From Bacilli bacterium (GTDB lineage Bacteria; Bacillota; Bacilli; RF39; UBA660): 64,000 bases of DNA. Below are positions 9,422 to 17,842 of this stretch, piece by piece (the stretch's first letter is position 1; every line of letters begins with the position of its first letter). Location of the stretch: assembly GCA_017525855.1 (NCBI GenBank), contig JAFXSE010000003.1:124001-188000 (forward strand), in the 5' to 3' direction. Below the pieces are notes generated by a model. The model did not search any database, was not told the DNA's origin, and saw only the letters and a list, made by a program, of their open reading frames with translations. The translations under genes were made by a program, and so were the position numbers.

Positions 9422-9742
9422 TTAGTCATCCTTTCTTTGTTCAATTTCACCATCAATTTCTTTAGCTATAATATCTGACATGAATACTCTAATAAGCTTC
9501 ATACCATTCATAGTCATTTTAGTTCCAGCTACTTTAGGAAAACATACTTTATCCCCAATAGCAACTGTTGCTGGAATAAAACTACCTTTCTCAAAATAAC
9601 CTTCACTACAAGAAATTACTTCACCATAAGTAAAATCAAGATCAACTGAATCAGGAATATATAAATCCCCAACTTTATTTTCTTTTTTAATTTCTTCTAC
9701 AAATACATTAGGACCTAATGCAGTATAAATTTTATTCGTCAT
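9422..9742 (-). CDS. groES: GroES-like co-chaperonin
   Basis: 106 residues, near the usual 95-100. Pattern of Cpn10: a strand with VFVEEIKKENK, a flexible mobile-loop region followed by DLYIPDS in place of the usual GIVLP-type tripeptide, then FTYGEVISCSEG, IGDKVCFPKVAGTKM and a final strand. The strong GAAAAGGAAGG ribosome binding site overlaps the end of the thioredoxin-like gene, and its stop lies just before groEL. The mobile loop differs from typical bacterial ones, which may match the phage GroEL. Caps the GroEL ring during folding. Confidence 0.85.
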   Translation of the reverse strand: MTNKIYTALGPNVFVEEIKKENKVGDLYIPDSVDLDFTYGEVISCSEGYFEKGSFIPATVAIGDKVCFPKVAGTKMTMNGMKLIRVFMSDIIAKEIDGEIEQRKDD

Positions 9743-9962
9743 TTAAACCTTCCTTTTCTTCAAAGTATTCTACAATATCATCTTTTCCAGCAATTAAAGT
9801 TTCGTCATCTAAAATTAAAGTTGGTGTTTGTTTAATACCTAAACGTTCAACATCTTCTATAATATCATCAGCTAAAACTTCATCAACTTGGATATGATTT
9901 TCACTAAGCCATTGCTTTAACATTTTACAAGGTATACAAAATTTTCCAGTAACTAATTTCAT
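9732..9962 (-). CDS. Thioredoxin/glutaredoxin-like protein
   Basis: 76 residues, a minimal thioredoxin fold. The redox motif CIPC is at residues 9-12 after the first strand (KLVTGKFCIPC), and the conserved cis-proline segment QTPTLIL is near residues 46-52. No signal peptide, so cytoplasmic. A strong AAAAAAGGAG site precedes the ATG and a promoter-like site lies 22-40 bases upstream. It overlaps groES by 11 bases and leads the chaperonin operon. It may supply electrons to a ribonucleotide reductase (not in the window) or act in disulfide handling. Thioredoxin versus glutaredoxin cannot be decided. Confidence 0.8.
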   Translation of the reverse strand: MKLVTGKFCIPCKMLKQWLSENHIQVDEVLADDIIEDVERLGIKQTPTLILDDETLIAGKDDIVEYFEEKEGLNDE

Positions 9963-9983
9963 AAAGATTTCTCCTTTTTTCTA

Positions 9984-10002
9984 TTATATAGTACTAGAAG
10001 TG
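9984..10002 (-). promoter_or_regulatory. Phage promoter-like motif CTTCTAG-TACTATATAATAG
   Basis: Minus strand reads CACTTCTAGTACTATATAAT directly ahead of the AAAAAAGGAG ribosome binding site of the thioredoxin-groES-groEL operon. The motif contains the stop codon (TAG) of the preceding 62-residue gene. Confidence 0.55.
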
Positions 10003-10182
10003 AAAAAAATCAATCATTTTTGCAAAAAAATTTCCATTTCCTTTTTTATCTTCTTTTGAAACTGGTTGCCATTTAATTGTAGGCTTTTCTTCTGTTTCAA
10101 TAATTTCTTCTTCTATTTTTTCAGGTTTAACCTTATTTTTAATTGTTTTAACTTGTTTTTTAGGTGTTTTTTTACTTACCAT
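9994..10182 (-). CDS. Small basic/charged protein, 62 aa
   Basis: Lys-rich N-terminal half (SKKTPKKQVKTIKNKVKPEK), a short acidic segment (EEEIIETEEK), then an aromatic C-terminus FFAKMIDFFHF. No known motif. It sits between the metallophosphoesterase and the thioredoxin gene; its stop codon lies inside the promoter-like site. A DNA- or RNA-binding tail is possible from charge alone. Confidence 0.5.
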   Translation of the reverse strand: MVSKKTPKKQVKTIKNKVKPEKIEEEIIETEEKPTIKWQPVSKEDKKGNGNFFAKMIDFFHF

Positions 10183-10199
10183 AGTTAAGTCTCCAAAAA

Positions 10200-11702
10200 T
10201 TAAATTAAAATTAATTGTGCTGTACCATTTTCATGAATAATAGCATTTCCATGAGCCCATTTAGTCATTCCTTTTTGATTATAATTAACAATAAGTTTAG
10301 ATAATGTTCCTACATATATTGTTTTTTCACGAATTTCTGGTGAATGAGTATGTCCAACAATACAATTTTCAAAAGTTTTATTAAATGCATTAGGACTACC
10401 AAATGCTCCAGAAATACCGGCATCACCATGTTCTGAAATAGTAAAACCACAAATATTATAACCTTTGCTTTTTTCTAAAAATATAATATTACTTTCAACT
10501 TTATTATCTAAAATATGCTGACCAGAACAATATTTAATAAAAAGTTTAGCTCCTAAAATTGCATTTTTTGTATCATGTACAAAATCACCATTATCTAGCC
10601 ATTTTTCAATAAATGCATCATGATTTGAATTTACAACCCAAAAAGTTGTTTGACAATCTTTAGCTAATGCATTAAGTTTGTTACATACAATATCTAATTC
10701 TGTTTTTAAATCTTTATTATTTTCATTTAAATTTTGAGCATTAAATAAACATTTACCGAAATTATGATGACATACACTATTCCATGAAGCTACATCATGT
10801 AACATCGTATATTTTGGTTTATAAGTATTAATAAAATCTTTCGTGAGTTTAATACTATTCTCATCTTCATCTGGTAAATGTAAATCTCCCAAAACCATTC
10901 CTGGTAATTCTTTTAAGGTTTTTACTGTACCAAGACTATATTTTTTATTTAAGTCATAGATAGAATTATCTTTAAATTCAAGATTACGAATAATATATCT
11001 TTCTTGTTTTGTATTCCATTCTAATAAAATAGCTCCATATTTATGATATTTTGAATCAATATGTCCAGCTACCGTATCTTTATATTCAGGTATTGATAAA
11101 CTGCCTGTACTACAAGCTATTCTATAAGAACTGTATTGCTTATATGGAAGAATTTGTAAATATTGTTTATTTGCACCTACTACAATTGTATTAAGATTAG
11201 TTGATAATTTATCCAAATTTAATAATGGATTCTTTTGTGTAGGTGGAATAAGAAAATCTTGAGCAATACATTTATTATCTTTTTCAAATTCAAAACGTGT
11301 AGCTAAGTATGGTTGCAATAAATCATAAGTTTCTTCATCAAATGTTCTATTTTTCTTTTGGCTTTTGCCCCATAAAATACCTAATTCAGCTTTATTAGTA
11401 TTACAATAATTTTGTAAAGTTATAAAAAAGTCTTCATTTATGATTGAGCCATCATGAACAAAAGTAATGACTATTTTGTCTGTTTTTTTACCAAATCTTT
11501 TAGTTAAATTATGTCTTACAACAGATAAATCTGCATTTGCATCTTCTAAAAATTTATTCCAACTACCCCAAATACTTTCAATAGTTGTTGATGAACATAC
11601 TGTATCATAATTTCGATATTCTGTTCGTGTTAACCTTTTATTGGTCATAGCACATAAATTATTATATTCATCAATAATTTCTTGTTTATTGTATTTTTTC
11701 AT
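10200..11702 (-). CDS. Metallophosphoesterase with N-terminal DNA-binding repeat (possibly T5 A1-like)
   Basis: 500 residues. Residues 1-55 resemble the helical repeat associated with homing endonucleases (KEY pattern TIESIWGSWNKFLEDA). The C-terminal part from about residue 265 carries calcineurin-type phosphoesterase motifs in order: GDLHLPDED near 272, HDVASWNSVCHH near 300, NSNHD near 358, SEHGDAG near 425 and GHTHSPE near 451, the metal-binding Asp/His/Asn set. T5 protein A1, needed for host DNA breakdown and second-step transfer, belongs to this type, so a nuclease role is plausible. It overlaps the ClpP-like gene by 17 bases. The phosphoesterase call is firm; the A1 link is from memory of family architecture and less certain. 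Confidence 0.75.
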   Translation of the reverse strand: MKKYNKQEIIDEYNNLCAMTNKRLTRTEYRNYDTVCSSTTIESIWGSWNKFLEDANADLSVVRHNLTKRFGKKTDKIVITFVHDGSIINEDFFITLQNYCNTNKAELGILWGKSQKKNRTFDEETYDLLQPYLATRFEFEKDNKCIAQDFLIPPTQKNPLLNLDKLSTNLNTIVVGANKQYLQILPYKQYSSYRIACSTGSLSIPEYKDTVAGHIDSKYHKYGAILLEWNTKQERYIIRNLEFKDNSIYDLNKKYSLGTVKTLKELPGMVLGDLHLPDEDENSIKLTKDFINTYKPKYTMLHDVASWNSVCHHNFGKCLFNAQNLNENNKDLKTELDIVCNKLNALAKDCQTTFWVVNSNHDAFIEKWLDNGDFVHDTKNAILGAKLFIKYCSGQHILDNKVESNIIFLEKSKGYNICGFTISEHGDAGISGAFGSPNAFNKTFENCIVGHTHSPEIREKTIYVGTLSKLIVNYNQKGMTKWAHGNAIIHENGTAQLILI

Positions 11703-12390
11703 TATCCTTTTTTACCTCTTTACGACGTGTTTTTATTGGTTTTAATGACTTTTGATATTCTTTATCAAATAGTGCTTTGGCTAACTCATAATTTTGTTTT
11801 GCAGCTAAATCATTTTCTAATACAACATCTGCTAAGCCATATTCAACACATTTATCTGCTAGAACATATCCACGTTCATCACTTTCTAATTCATGTAACA
11901 ATTTTGAATTAAGTTTACCATGACTTGCTGAAATATATAATTCATGTAAACTATTAGCATATTCTAAATTTTGTTGACAAGTTTTTTCAATCTCACTATA
12001 TTTACATGTAATATCGGTAATAGTACCAAAATGTAAAAAATGTCTAGAATATTTACTAATAACCCTATAATCACCTTGGGTTGCTATCAAAGAAGCCGCA
12101 GAAGCTGCCCATCCAAAAACCCAAGTAGAGACTTTAAAATCGTAAGCTCTAGCTAAATTCATTAATCCAATAATAGCTAAAGCTGTATAAACTTCACCTC
12201 CGCCACTATTAATATAAAAATTTATTTCTGCTATATCGTGATTTTGATCATTTTGAATAAACGTACTGAGATCACCTATCAAATAAGCACAGTTTTCAGA
12301 AGTAATTGTATCCATTAAATAAACATTATTTCCATACATATAATTTCGAAAACTTGTATTATTTACAGATGTATTCAAACCATCCCACAT
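11686..12390 (-). CDS. ClpP-like serine protease (S14), possible prohead protease
   Basis: 234 residues. Visible: SGGGEV near 62-67, the nucleophile box GWAASAAS with Ser97, and RHFLHFG with His120. The segment ESDERGYVLADKCVEYGLAD has Asp171, but its spacing to YGL is two residues longer than in E. coli ClpP, so the third triad residue needs checking. The C-terminal tail is strongly basic. Phage ClpP-like proteases often mature the prohead, and this one is in the same gene block as the portal; degradation of host proteins is the alternative. Strong AAAGGAG site before the ATG; a GTTCAATATATT promoter-like site is just upstream. Confidence 0.8.
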   Translation of the reverse strand: MWDGLNTSVNNTSFRNYMYGNNVYLMDTITSENCAYLIGDLSTFIQNDQNHDIAEINFYINSGGGEVYTALAIIGLMNLARAYDFKVSTWVFGWAASAASLIATQGDYRVISKYSRHFLHFGTITDITCKYSEIEKTCQQNLEYANSLHELYISASHGKLNSKLLHELESDERGYVLADKCVEYGLADVVLENDLAAKQNYELAKALFDKEYQKSLKPIKTRRKEVKKDNEKIQ

Positions 12391-12407
12391 ATATTTCTCC
12401 TTTATTT

Positions 12408-12426
12408 AGATAATATATTGAACAGG
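12408..12426 (-). promoter_or_regulatory. Phage promoter-like motif, GTTCAA variant
   Basis: Minus strand reads CTGTTCAATATATTATC, the GTTCAA form of the motif also found at 31877 and 46185. It is 20 bases before the start of the ClpP-like gene and diverges from the plus-strand site at 12473. Confidence 0.45.
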
Positions 12427-12472
12427 TAGAATTTTTAATAATTTGAATAAATATTTCCATTTCTAAATATTA

Positions 12473-12497
12473 ATGTTCTAATTATAAGTTTATAATT
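12473..12497 (+). promoter_or_regulatory. Phage promoter-like motif GTTCTAATTATAAG
   Basis: GTTCTAATTATAAGTTTATA in the 132-base divergent region, 43 bases before the ATG of the 469-residue gene. Confidence 0.5.
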
Positions 12498-12522
12498 GCA
12501 ATTAACTTTATAGAAGTATACT

Positions 12523-13932
12523 ATGAAAAATAACTCTTTCAGATCTGAGTTTTTATCAGATATTAATACAAAAAGTACTATATCTGAAGCTACATTACCT
12601 GATTATAGTGGTGATGACGAATATGGTATTGAAGATCAAATTCGATTAATAAAAGCTAATCCAGATATATTAGCTAAAATGAAAAACGCTGATAAAGAAA
12701 CATTAGAATATGTTTTACAAAAATGGAATACATTTTCTAATAATGATAAACAAGCTATTTTACGATCAGAATATCGCCAAAAACTTAAAGATATTTTAGA
12801 CGATAAAAAACAAAAACAAGAAAAAGCTCAAGAATTAATTAATAATTGGGAAAGTTTATCTTCTGAAGAAAAATTAAAAGCTTTTCATGAATATGGTCCA
12901 AAATTTATGAAAACTATTAATAATTTATATCCATCGAAGAAAACTCAATCTGAAAATCCTAAAGAAACACAAAAAGAACCAGTTTCATTTTATAACAAAA
13001 CTCCAATATCTAAAGAAAAACAAATAGAAATATTAGATAAAAATCCTTTAGATATTATTTATATGGAAAATCCTTACAAAGAAACAATAAGTTATTTTCA
13101 AACATTAGCCGATAAACGTGATTTAGGATTAAATACTATTTATAATCCAATAATTAAATATTATTTACATGTTAATCCTAATACCATTGATAGAAACAAT
13201 TATCATAAATTTACAAATGATGAATTTAAACAGGCTTATAATCAAGTTGAATTTAAGCAGTTTGATAATGTTTCAGATCAGTATTCATTGAAAAATTTGG
13301 GTAGAAAACAAGCTGAACAAATTATTAGAGCTAATCCAGAAGATATTACAAAGTTTACAGATGCTGATGAAAATTTAAAACTTTTGGCTATTAAACGAAA
13401 TCCATTAGTAATTGAAGATCTTTATAAAAATAAAATGCCTATTTCAAAAACTTCTATGAAACAGGCTATAGATGGAAGTTTAAATGTTTTAAAAATATTA
13501 AAGAATAATAACATTAAACTTCCAAATGATCTTGCAAAATATTGTATTGATAAATGTCCACAATCTATTGTAATTTTAGTAAATCCTTCAGAAGAATTAA
13601 AAAATTATGCAGTATCTAAAAGACCAACATTAGCTAATAAATTAGATTTGAAGGATAAACCAGGTGATATTACTACAGATTATCAATTTATTTCAAAAGC
13701 AAATAAAGAAAGATTAGAAAATGAAGATGATGAAATTATAAAAAATTTATTAACAAATGACGATAGTGAAGTAGAATATGATCCAGAAGATAAAAATTTT
13801 GATTCTGAAAAGTTTTTATCCGATAAAAACAATGAAGGTACAAAAGCTATGCTTGATTATATAAAAGCTCTTCATAATGAATCACTATCTAATTATCTAA
13901 ATAGAATGAAAAAAACATTGTTATCTGAATAA
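12523..13932 (+). CDS. Repeat-containing acidic protein, 469 aa
   Basis: No enzyme motif. The protein contains loosely repeated helical units built around an NPxxI segment: ANPDILAKM near residue 46, KNPLDIIYMENP near 171, ANPEDITKF near 271, RNPLVIEDL near 290 and a CPQSIVILVNP unit near 345. This spacing recalls the DUF4116-type helical repeats, though I cannot confirm that. The N-terminus (FRSEFLSDIN...ISEA) and C-terminus are short amphipathic helices. It is co-transcribed with the following 1025-residue gene (11-base gap). Virion or capsid-internal protein is the best guess. Confidence 0.65.
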   Translation: MKNNSFRSEFLSDINTKSTISEATLPDYSGDDEYGIEDQIRLIKANPDILAKMKNADKETLEYVLQKWNTFSNNDKQAILRSEYRQKLKDILDDKKQKQEKAQELINNWESLSSEEKLKAFHEYGPKFMKTINNLYPSKKTQSENPKETQKEPVSFYNKTPISKEKQIEILDKNPLDIIYMENPYKETISYFQTLADKRDLGLNTIYNPIIKYYLHVNPNTIDRNNYHKFTNDEFKQAYNQVEFKQFDNVSDQYSLKNLGRKQAEQIIRANPEDITKFTDADENLKLLAIKRNPLVIEDLYKNKMPISKTSMKQAIDGSLNVLKILKNNNIKLPNDLAKYCIDKCPQSIVILVNPSEELKNYAVSKRPTLANKLDLKDKPGDITTDYQFISKANKERLENEDDEIIKNLLTNDDSEVEYDPEDKNFDSEKFLSDKNNEGTKAMLDYIKALHNESLSNYLNRMKKTLLSE

Positions 13933-13943
13933 AGGAAATAAAA

Positions 13944-16900
13944 ATGAGTTATATTTATACATTAAAATCAAAATACTTAAATGCTTTGAATGATGTTATT
14001 AAAAAAATTACTATTACAGAAAATGCAAAAGTAATTAAAAATCCTTTATTAGAAGCAGATAATAATTTTACATCTATTGTTAAATCAGAAAATCAATTCG
14101 ATCCAAGTAAAATAAATTCAAATGTTTTAGCAGATGAAACAGAAGATCAAGAAGATGAAAAAAAGCTTGAAAAGAAAAATAAACTTAAAACTATGGTCTT
14201 GAATAAAATCAAACAATCATTAGAAATTTCTGATGATTTACAAGCCATGTTAAAAGAAATTGATGATATAAACAAAGATACTCAATTAAATGAATGGATT
14301 TTAAATGAAAAAGGTAATACTGCAGAATTAAAAAACAAAAATGCTGCTATTTTTAAACAAAATAATCAATTGTGTTTATCTCATAATGGCAAAATTGAAA
14401 TTTTTCATTCTGTACCAGAATTACATGAATGGTTAAGAAAGAATAATTATCCATTACCAAAAAATATTAAATTACATGAATCTGTAGCATTAAAAGAAGA
14501 CGAAGATTTTAAATCCCAATTAGCACAATGGAATTTAAAAAATGGTGATACTTTAAATAAAAAAGATGATGATTTAGAAGATAAAATAGATACTCAAGAT
14601 AAAGAAGATGATGAAAATAAATTAATTTTACCAAATGAAATAGAAACAAAACTTTTAACTACAGATGAAGAATTTGAAGAAGAATATGCTAGATTATCTA
14701 AAATTTATGGTCCAGCATATGCTATGATTTTATTAATGCATGAACAATGTATAGATTTACCTTACTTAGAAGGTGATGATGAAGATATAACAAGAACTTT
14801 ACCTACACTAAAACAAATTATGCCTTATAAAAAAGCAAATTATGGCGAAAAAGGTAATATTTTAGATGGAATTGGACAGCGTGTAGGAAATGATATTGTA
14901 GATCATAATAATAACTTACTTGGTAAAATTGATAAAAATCACAGTTTATCTGATATTGTTAAAGCTATTAAAATGTCTGATCAAAATGCTACAACAGCTG
15001 CTCGTAAAAAAACGCCTTTCGATGCTTTAAAAACTTATAATAGATTATATGGTAATGATGAAGAAATTGCTAAAAGAAATGAAAGAATGCCTAAAAGTTT
15101 AACAAAAACTTTAGATAATCACAATAGCAAAGTTATTGATATTCCAAATATTAAAGATATTACATATAATGTTGAACCAAGTGATAAAAAATTAGATTTA
15201 GATGATGATTTTTCTTGGGTTTTTGATGAAGATTGTGCAGTAACAACTTCAAGTATAGGTCCTGCTGTACAATATACTGCAGATAAAGAATTAGATGAAG
15301 ATACCTTAGTTGAAACAATTTTACAAGCAACTGGTCCAGATGGATCTTCTGACTATGTTTATGGTTCATTTGATAAAAAGAATGGCACAATACATTCAAG
15401 AGATATGAAATTTATCAATAAAAAAGATATTGTAGCTTATTATATGAAAGAATTACAATACTTAAATGATGGTCATAAAAACGGTACATTAACTCCAAGT
15501 GAACAAAAATTATTTAAAACAATTAGTACATCTGGAATGATGGATCGTACAAATCCAAATTCATTCATTAGTCAATTAGAAGATATTGCTAAAACAAATT
15601 ATATGTCAGATACTGGTAATTACCAATATAGTGCTACAAATGCTCATATGGGTAAAGCTACTGGTGCTAAATTTGATACTTTAGATGCTAATGGTAATCC
15701 TCATGTATGGGATTCTAGATTATCTTTATTACCAGATATTGCTAAGGGAAGATATAATATAACTAATGCTCAAGGTAATACCGTTTTAGATGTTAAACAA
15801 ATTCAAAATAAAATGAATGAATTAAAAGATTATCTTGGTATTGAGCGTATTGATTTTAGATGGTTAAGTATTCCTTCTTGTATTGATAGACGTGATAAAA
15901 AAGATATGGATTTATGGCTTAAAGGTAAATATTGGGTAAAACCAGAATTAGATGAAAATGGTAATCCGACCGGAAGAGTATTAAAAGCAGATATGACTGA
16001 TCCAGATGCTTATAATTATGATGATTTATTCTATGAAAAAGATGAAAATGGTAATTTTGCTGTTGATCAAAAAGGAAAAAGAATAGTTAATCATGATTAT
16101 GATGCTTATCTTACAAAATTCAAAGAAAAATTAGTACAAGAATGTTTTAAAAAATCTGTACAATATACAAAAATAGACAAATTATATAATGAGCTTTCTA
16201 GTAAAATAGAGAAAGAAATAATTAAATCTGTTGAAGAAGAAAAAGAACAAGAAAATAAATTAAATAAATTATGGACTGGAGCTTATAAAAAAGCAAAAAT
16301 TAAAGAAATATATGATGCTATTACAAATTTATATGCCTCTGGTTCTTCTTTAAGTCAAGATAAAAATATTCTTAAAAATCTTGGTGCTTTAATTTATGGA
16401 AAAGCTATTAAAGATAGTGATAAAAATTTATTAATTCAAAAATTAATGCAAAATCCTAATCTAACTCCAAATGATTCAAATATATTAAATGGATTTTTAT
16501 CTGTAATTGATGTTAAAGAAGAAGCTTCAGATATAGTTTATGATTTAGATTTACTTAAGCAAGATTTAATAAATTTTTCAAATGAAAAAAATGAAACAGC
16601 ATACGATTTAGATTTACTAAAAAAAGATTTATCTAATAAACCTCAAACATTAACTGAAGATGAATCTCCTGAAGATTTTGCATCTGGTATTGATTTAAAT
16701 TTATCTAGTGGTGATGCTGGAAATACAGCAGACACTGCTGATATGAATATTGACTCTGGTTCTGATATAAATTTAGATTCAAACCCTGAAGGATCTGATT
16801 CTATGGATAATTTTGGAGATATAAATATTGGAAATGTTAGTGAATATGGACCAGATAATGGACAACAAGAAGAGCAACCACAAGTTCCGGCTGAACCACA

Positions 16901-17021
16901 AGAAGTTGAAAGAATCATCGATGTTTTAGAAGATCAAGATGGAAATATTCAAGTCAAAACTCAAAATGAAGACACAAAGAAAGTAACTACAAAAAAGTTA
17001 CATGAAATTGATGTTGTATAA
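13944..17021 (+). CDS. Large acidic protein, 1025 aa, probable virion/internal protein
   Basis: Starts with an amphipathic, basic-hydrophobic leader (YIYTLKSKYLNALNDVIKK) followed by a LLEA sequence near residue 37, then mostly acidic, Asn/Asp/Lys-rich text. A central region (about 540-720) looks globular, with GNPHVWDSRLSLLP and ERIDFRWLSIPSCIDRRDK. The C-terminal 130 residues are low-complexity and very acidic (Asp/Ser/Gly/Glu). AAAGGAAATAAAA ribosome binding site. No signal peptide and no recognised catalytic motif. Size, leader and genome context suggest a protein packaged in the head or a core protein. Confidence 0.65.
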   Translation: MSYIYTLKSKYLNALNDVIKKITITENAKVIKNPLLEADNNFTSIVKSENQFDPSKINSNVLADETEDQEDEKKLEKKNKLKTMVLNKIKQSLEISDDLQAMLKEIDDINKDTQLNEWILNEKGNTAELKNKNAAIFKQNNQLCLSHNGKIEIFHSVPELHEWLRKNNYPLPKNIKLHESVALKEDEDFKSQLAQWNLKNGDTLNKKDDDLEDKIDTQDKEDDENKLILPNEIETKLLTTDEEFEEEYARLSKIYGPAYAMILLMHEQCIDLPYLEGDDEDITRTLPTLKQIMPYKKANYGEKGNILDGIGQRVGNDIVDHNNNLLGKIDKNHSLSDIVKAIKMSDQNATTAARKKTPFDALKTYNRLYGNDEEIAKRNERMPKSLTKTLDNHNSKVIDIPNIKDITYNVEPSDKKLDLDDDFSWVFDEDCAVTTSSIGPAVQYTADKELDEDTLVETILQATGPDGSSDYVYGSFDKKNGTIHSRDMKFINKKDIVAYYMKELQYLNDGHKNGTLTPSEQKLFKTISTSGMMDRTNPNSFISQLEDIAKTNYMSDTGNYQYSATNAHMGKATGAKFDTLDANGNPHVWDSRLSLLPDIAKGRYNITNAQGNTVLDVKQIQNKMNELKDYLGIERIDFRWLSIPSCIDRRDKKDMDLWLKGKYWVKPELDENGNPTGRVLKADMTDPDAYNYDDLFYEKDENGNFAVDQKGKRIVNHDYDAYLTKFKEKLVQECFKKSVQYTKIDKLYNELSSKIEKEIIKSVEEEKEQENKLNKLWTGAYKKAKIKEIYDAITNLYASGSSLSQDKNILKNLGALIYGKAIKDSDKNLLIQKLMQNPNLTPNDSNILNGFLSVIDVKEEASDIVYDLDLLKQDLINFSNEKNETAYDLDLLKKDLSNKPQTLTEDESPEDFASGIDLNLSSGDAGNTADTADMNIDSGSDINLDSNPEGSDSMDNFGDINIGNVSEYGPDNGQQEEQPQVPAEPQEVERIIDVLEDQDGNIQVKTQNEDTKKVTTKKLHEIDVV

Positions 17022-17305
17022 GTTTACAAAAAGAAAACAAGAAAGAAAGTGGCATAAAGAAATAAAAAAAATAAAAATTTTTAAATTTAAATATTTATAT
17101 TATATATTTTATTTTTTAATTAATTATATTTATTTATATTTTAATTTATATATTAATTTTATTTTATTATATATAATATATTTTTTAAATTATTATACGC
17201 GTGTACATGCACATATGCGCGTATATATTTTTTAACTCTATACAAAAAATTATAAAAAAATTTTTTAAAAAAGTATTCTAGTATAAAAAATAAGGAGATT
17301 TTTTT
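17022..17305. other. AT-extreme intergenic spacer with alternating Y-R island
   Basis: 284 bases without a convincing gene. From about 17050 to 17193 the sequence is almost only A and T. At 17194-17228 a 35-base tract alternates pyrimidine and purine without interruption and holds nearly all G and C of the spacer (TATACGCG at one end, CGCGTATA at the other, an 8-bp inverted repeat). The tract is a candidate Z-DNA or cruciform-forming element. It separates probable structural genes from replication/recombination genes, so an origin is a reasonable hypothesis. A 77-codon frame across it is low-complexity and not believed. Confidence 0.5.
17272..17292 (+). promoter_or_regulatory. Phage promoter-like motif ATTCTAGTATAAAA
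   Basis: AAGTATTCTAGTATAAAAAA lies directly ahead of the TAAGGAG ribosome binding site of the 176-residue gene. The very short distance to the ribosome site implies that the motif itself occupies the -10 region. Confidence 0.5.
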
Positions 17306-17836
17306 ATGAAAATAATTGGTGATCCAAAACTTTCAGATAAATTTTATATAATCAAATCAGATAAAAGTATAGAATGGGTACCTTCATTAGAAACGGCTAA
17401 ATCTTATGTAGACGATAAAAATAATCGTAATTGGTTTGGTAAAGATATTTATTGTACAAATGAAAAAATTTATAAAGGTTATAATGGAAAAAATTATTTA
17501 AAAATTGATCTTCCTGAAAAACCTAAAAAAATTATAAAAAATGAAAATTTTAAACTTTTACAAACTCAAATATATGAATATTTACCAAAAATCTTAAATG
17601 ATTTAGTAAAACAAGAAAATTTTTCATCTTTATTAGAAATTTTATCTTGGTCAAATTCAAAAGTATTAAAATTTAAACAATTAGCTAAAAAATTTTTAAC
17701 ATATAGAGATTCAATTTATCTATATGCTGATACTTTTTTAAAAAATTATGAAGAAAAAAATGAAAATATGGATGAATTACAAGATATTCAAACAACATAT
17801 CAAGAATTTTTAAAAGATTTTCCAAAATTTGAGTAA
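17306..17836 (+). CDS. Hypothetical protein, 176 aa, first gene of replication block
   Basis: TAAGGAG ribosome binding site 8 bases before ATG. The N-terminal 65 residues look like a small beta domain (KFYIIKSDKSIEWVPSLETAKSYV). The remainder is helical and Lys-rich with a conserved-looking LLEILSWSNSKVLKFKQLAKKFL stretch. Not recognised. It starts the operon that continues with the radical-SAM-like protein and the gp46/gp47-type nuclease, so a DNA metabolism role is possible. Confidence 0.6.
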   Translation: MKIIGDPKLSDKFYIIKSDKSIEWVPSLETAKSYVDDKNNRNWFGKDIYCTNEKIYKGYNGKNYLKIDLPEKPKKIIKNENFKLLQTQIYEYLPKILNDLVKQENFSSLLEILSWSNSKVLKFKQLAKKFLTYRDSIYLYADTFLKNYEEKNENMDELQDIQTTYQEFLKDFPKFE

Positions 17837-17842
17837 AACTTA

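Noticed and set aside
17002..17235. 77-codon frame in the AT spacer
   Set aside because: Ile/Tyr/Phe/Leu low-complexity text produced by AT-only DNA, no ribosome binding site, overlaps the end of a real gene.
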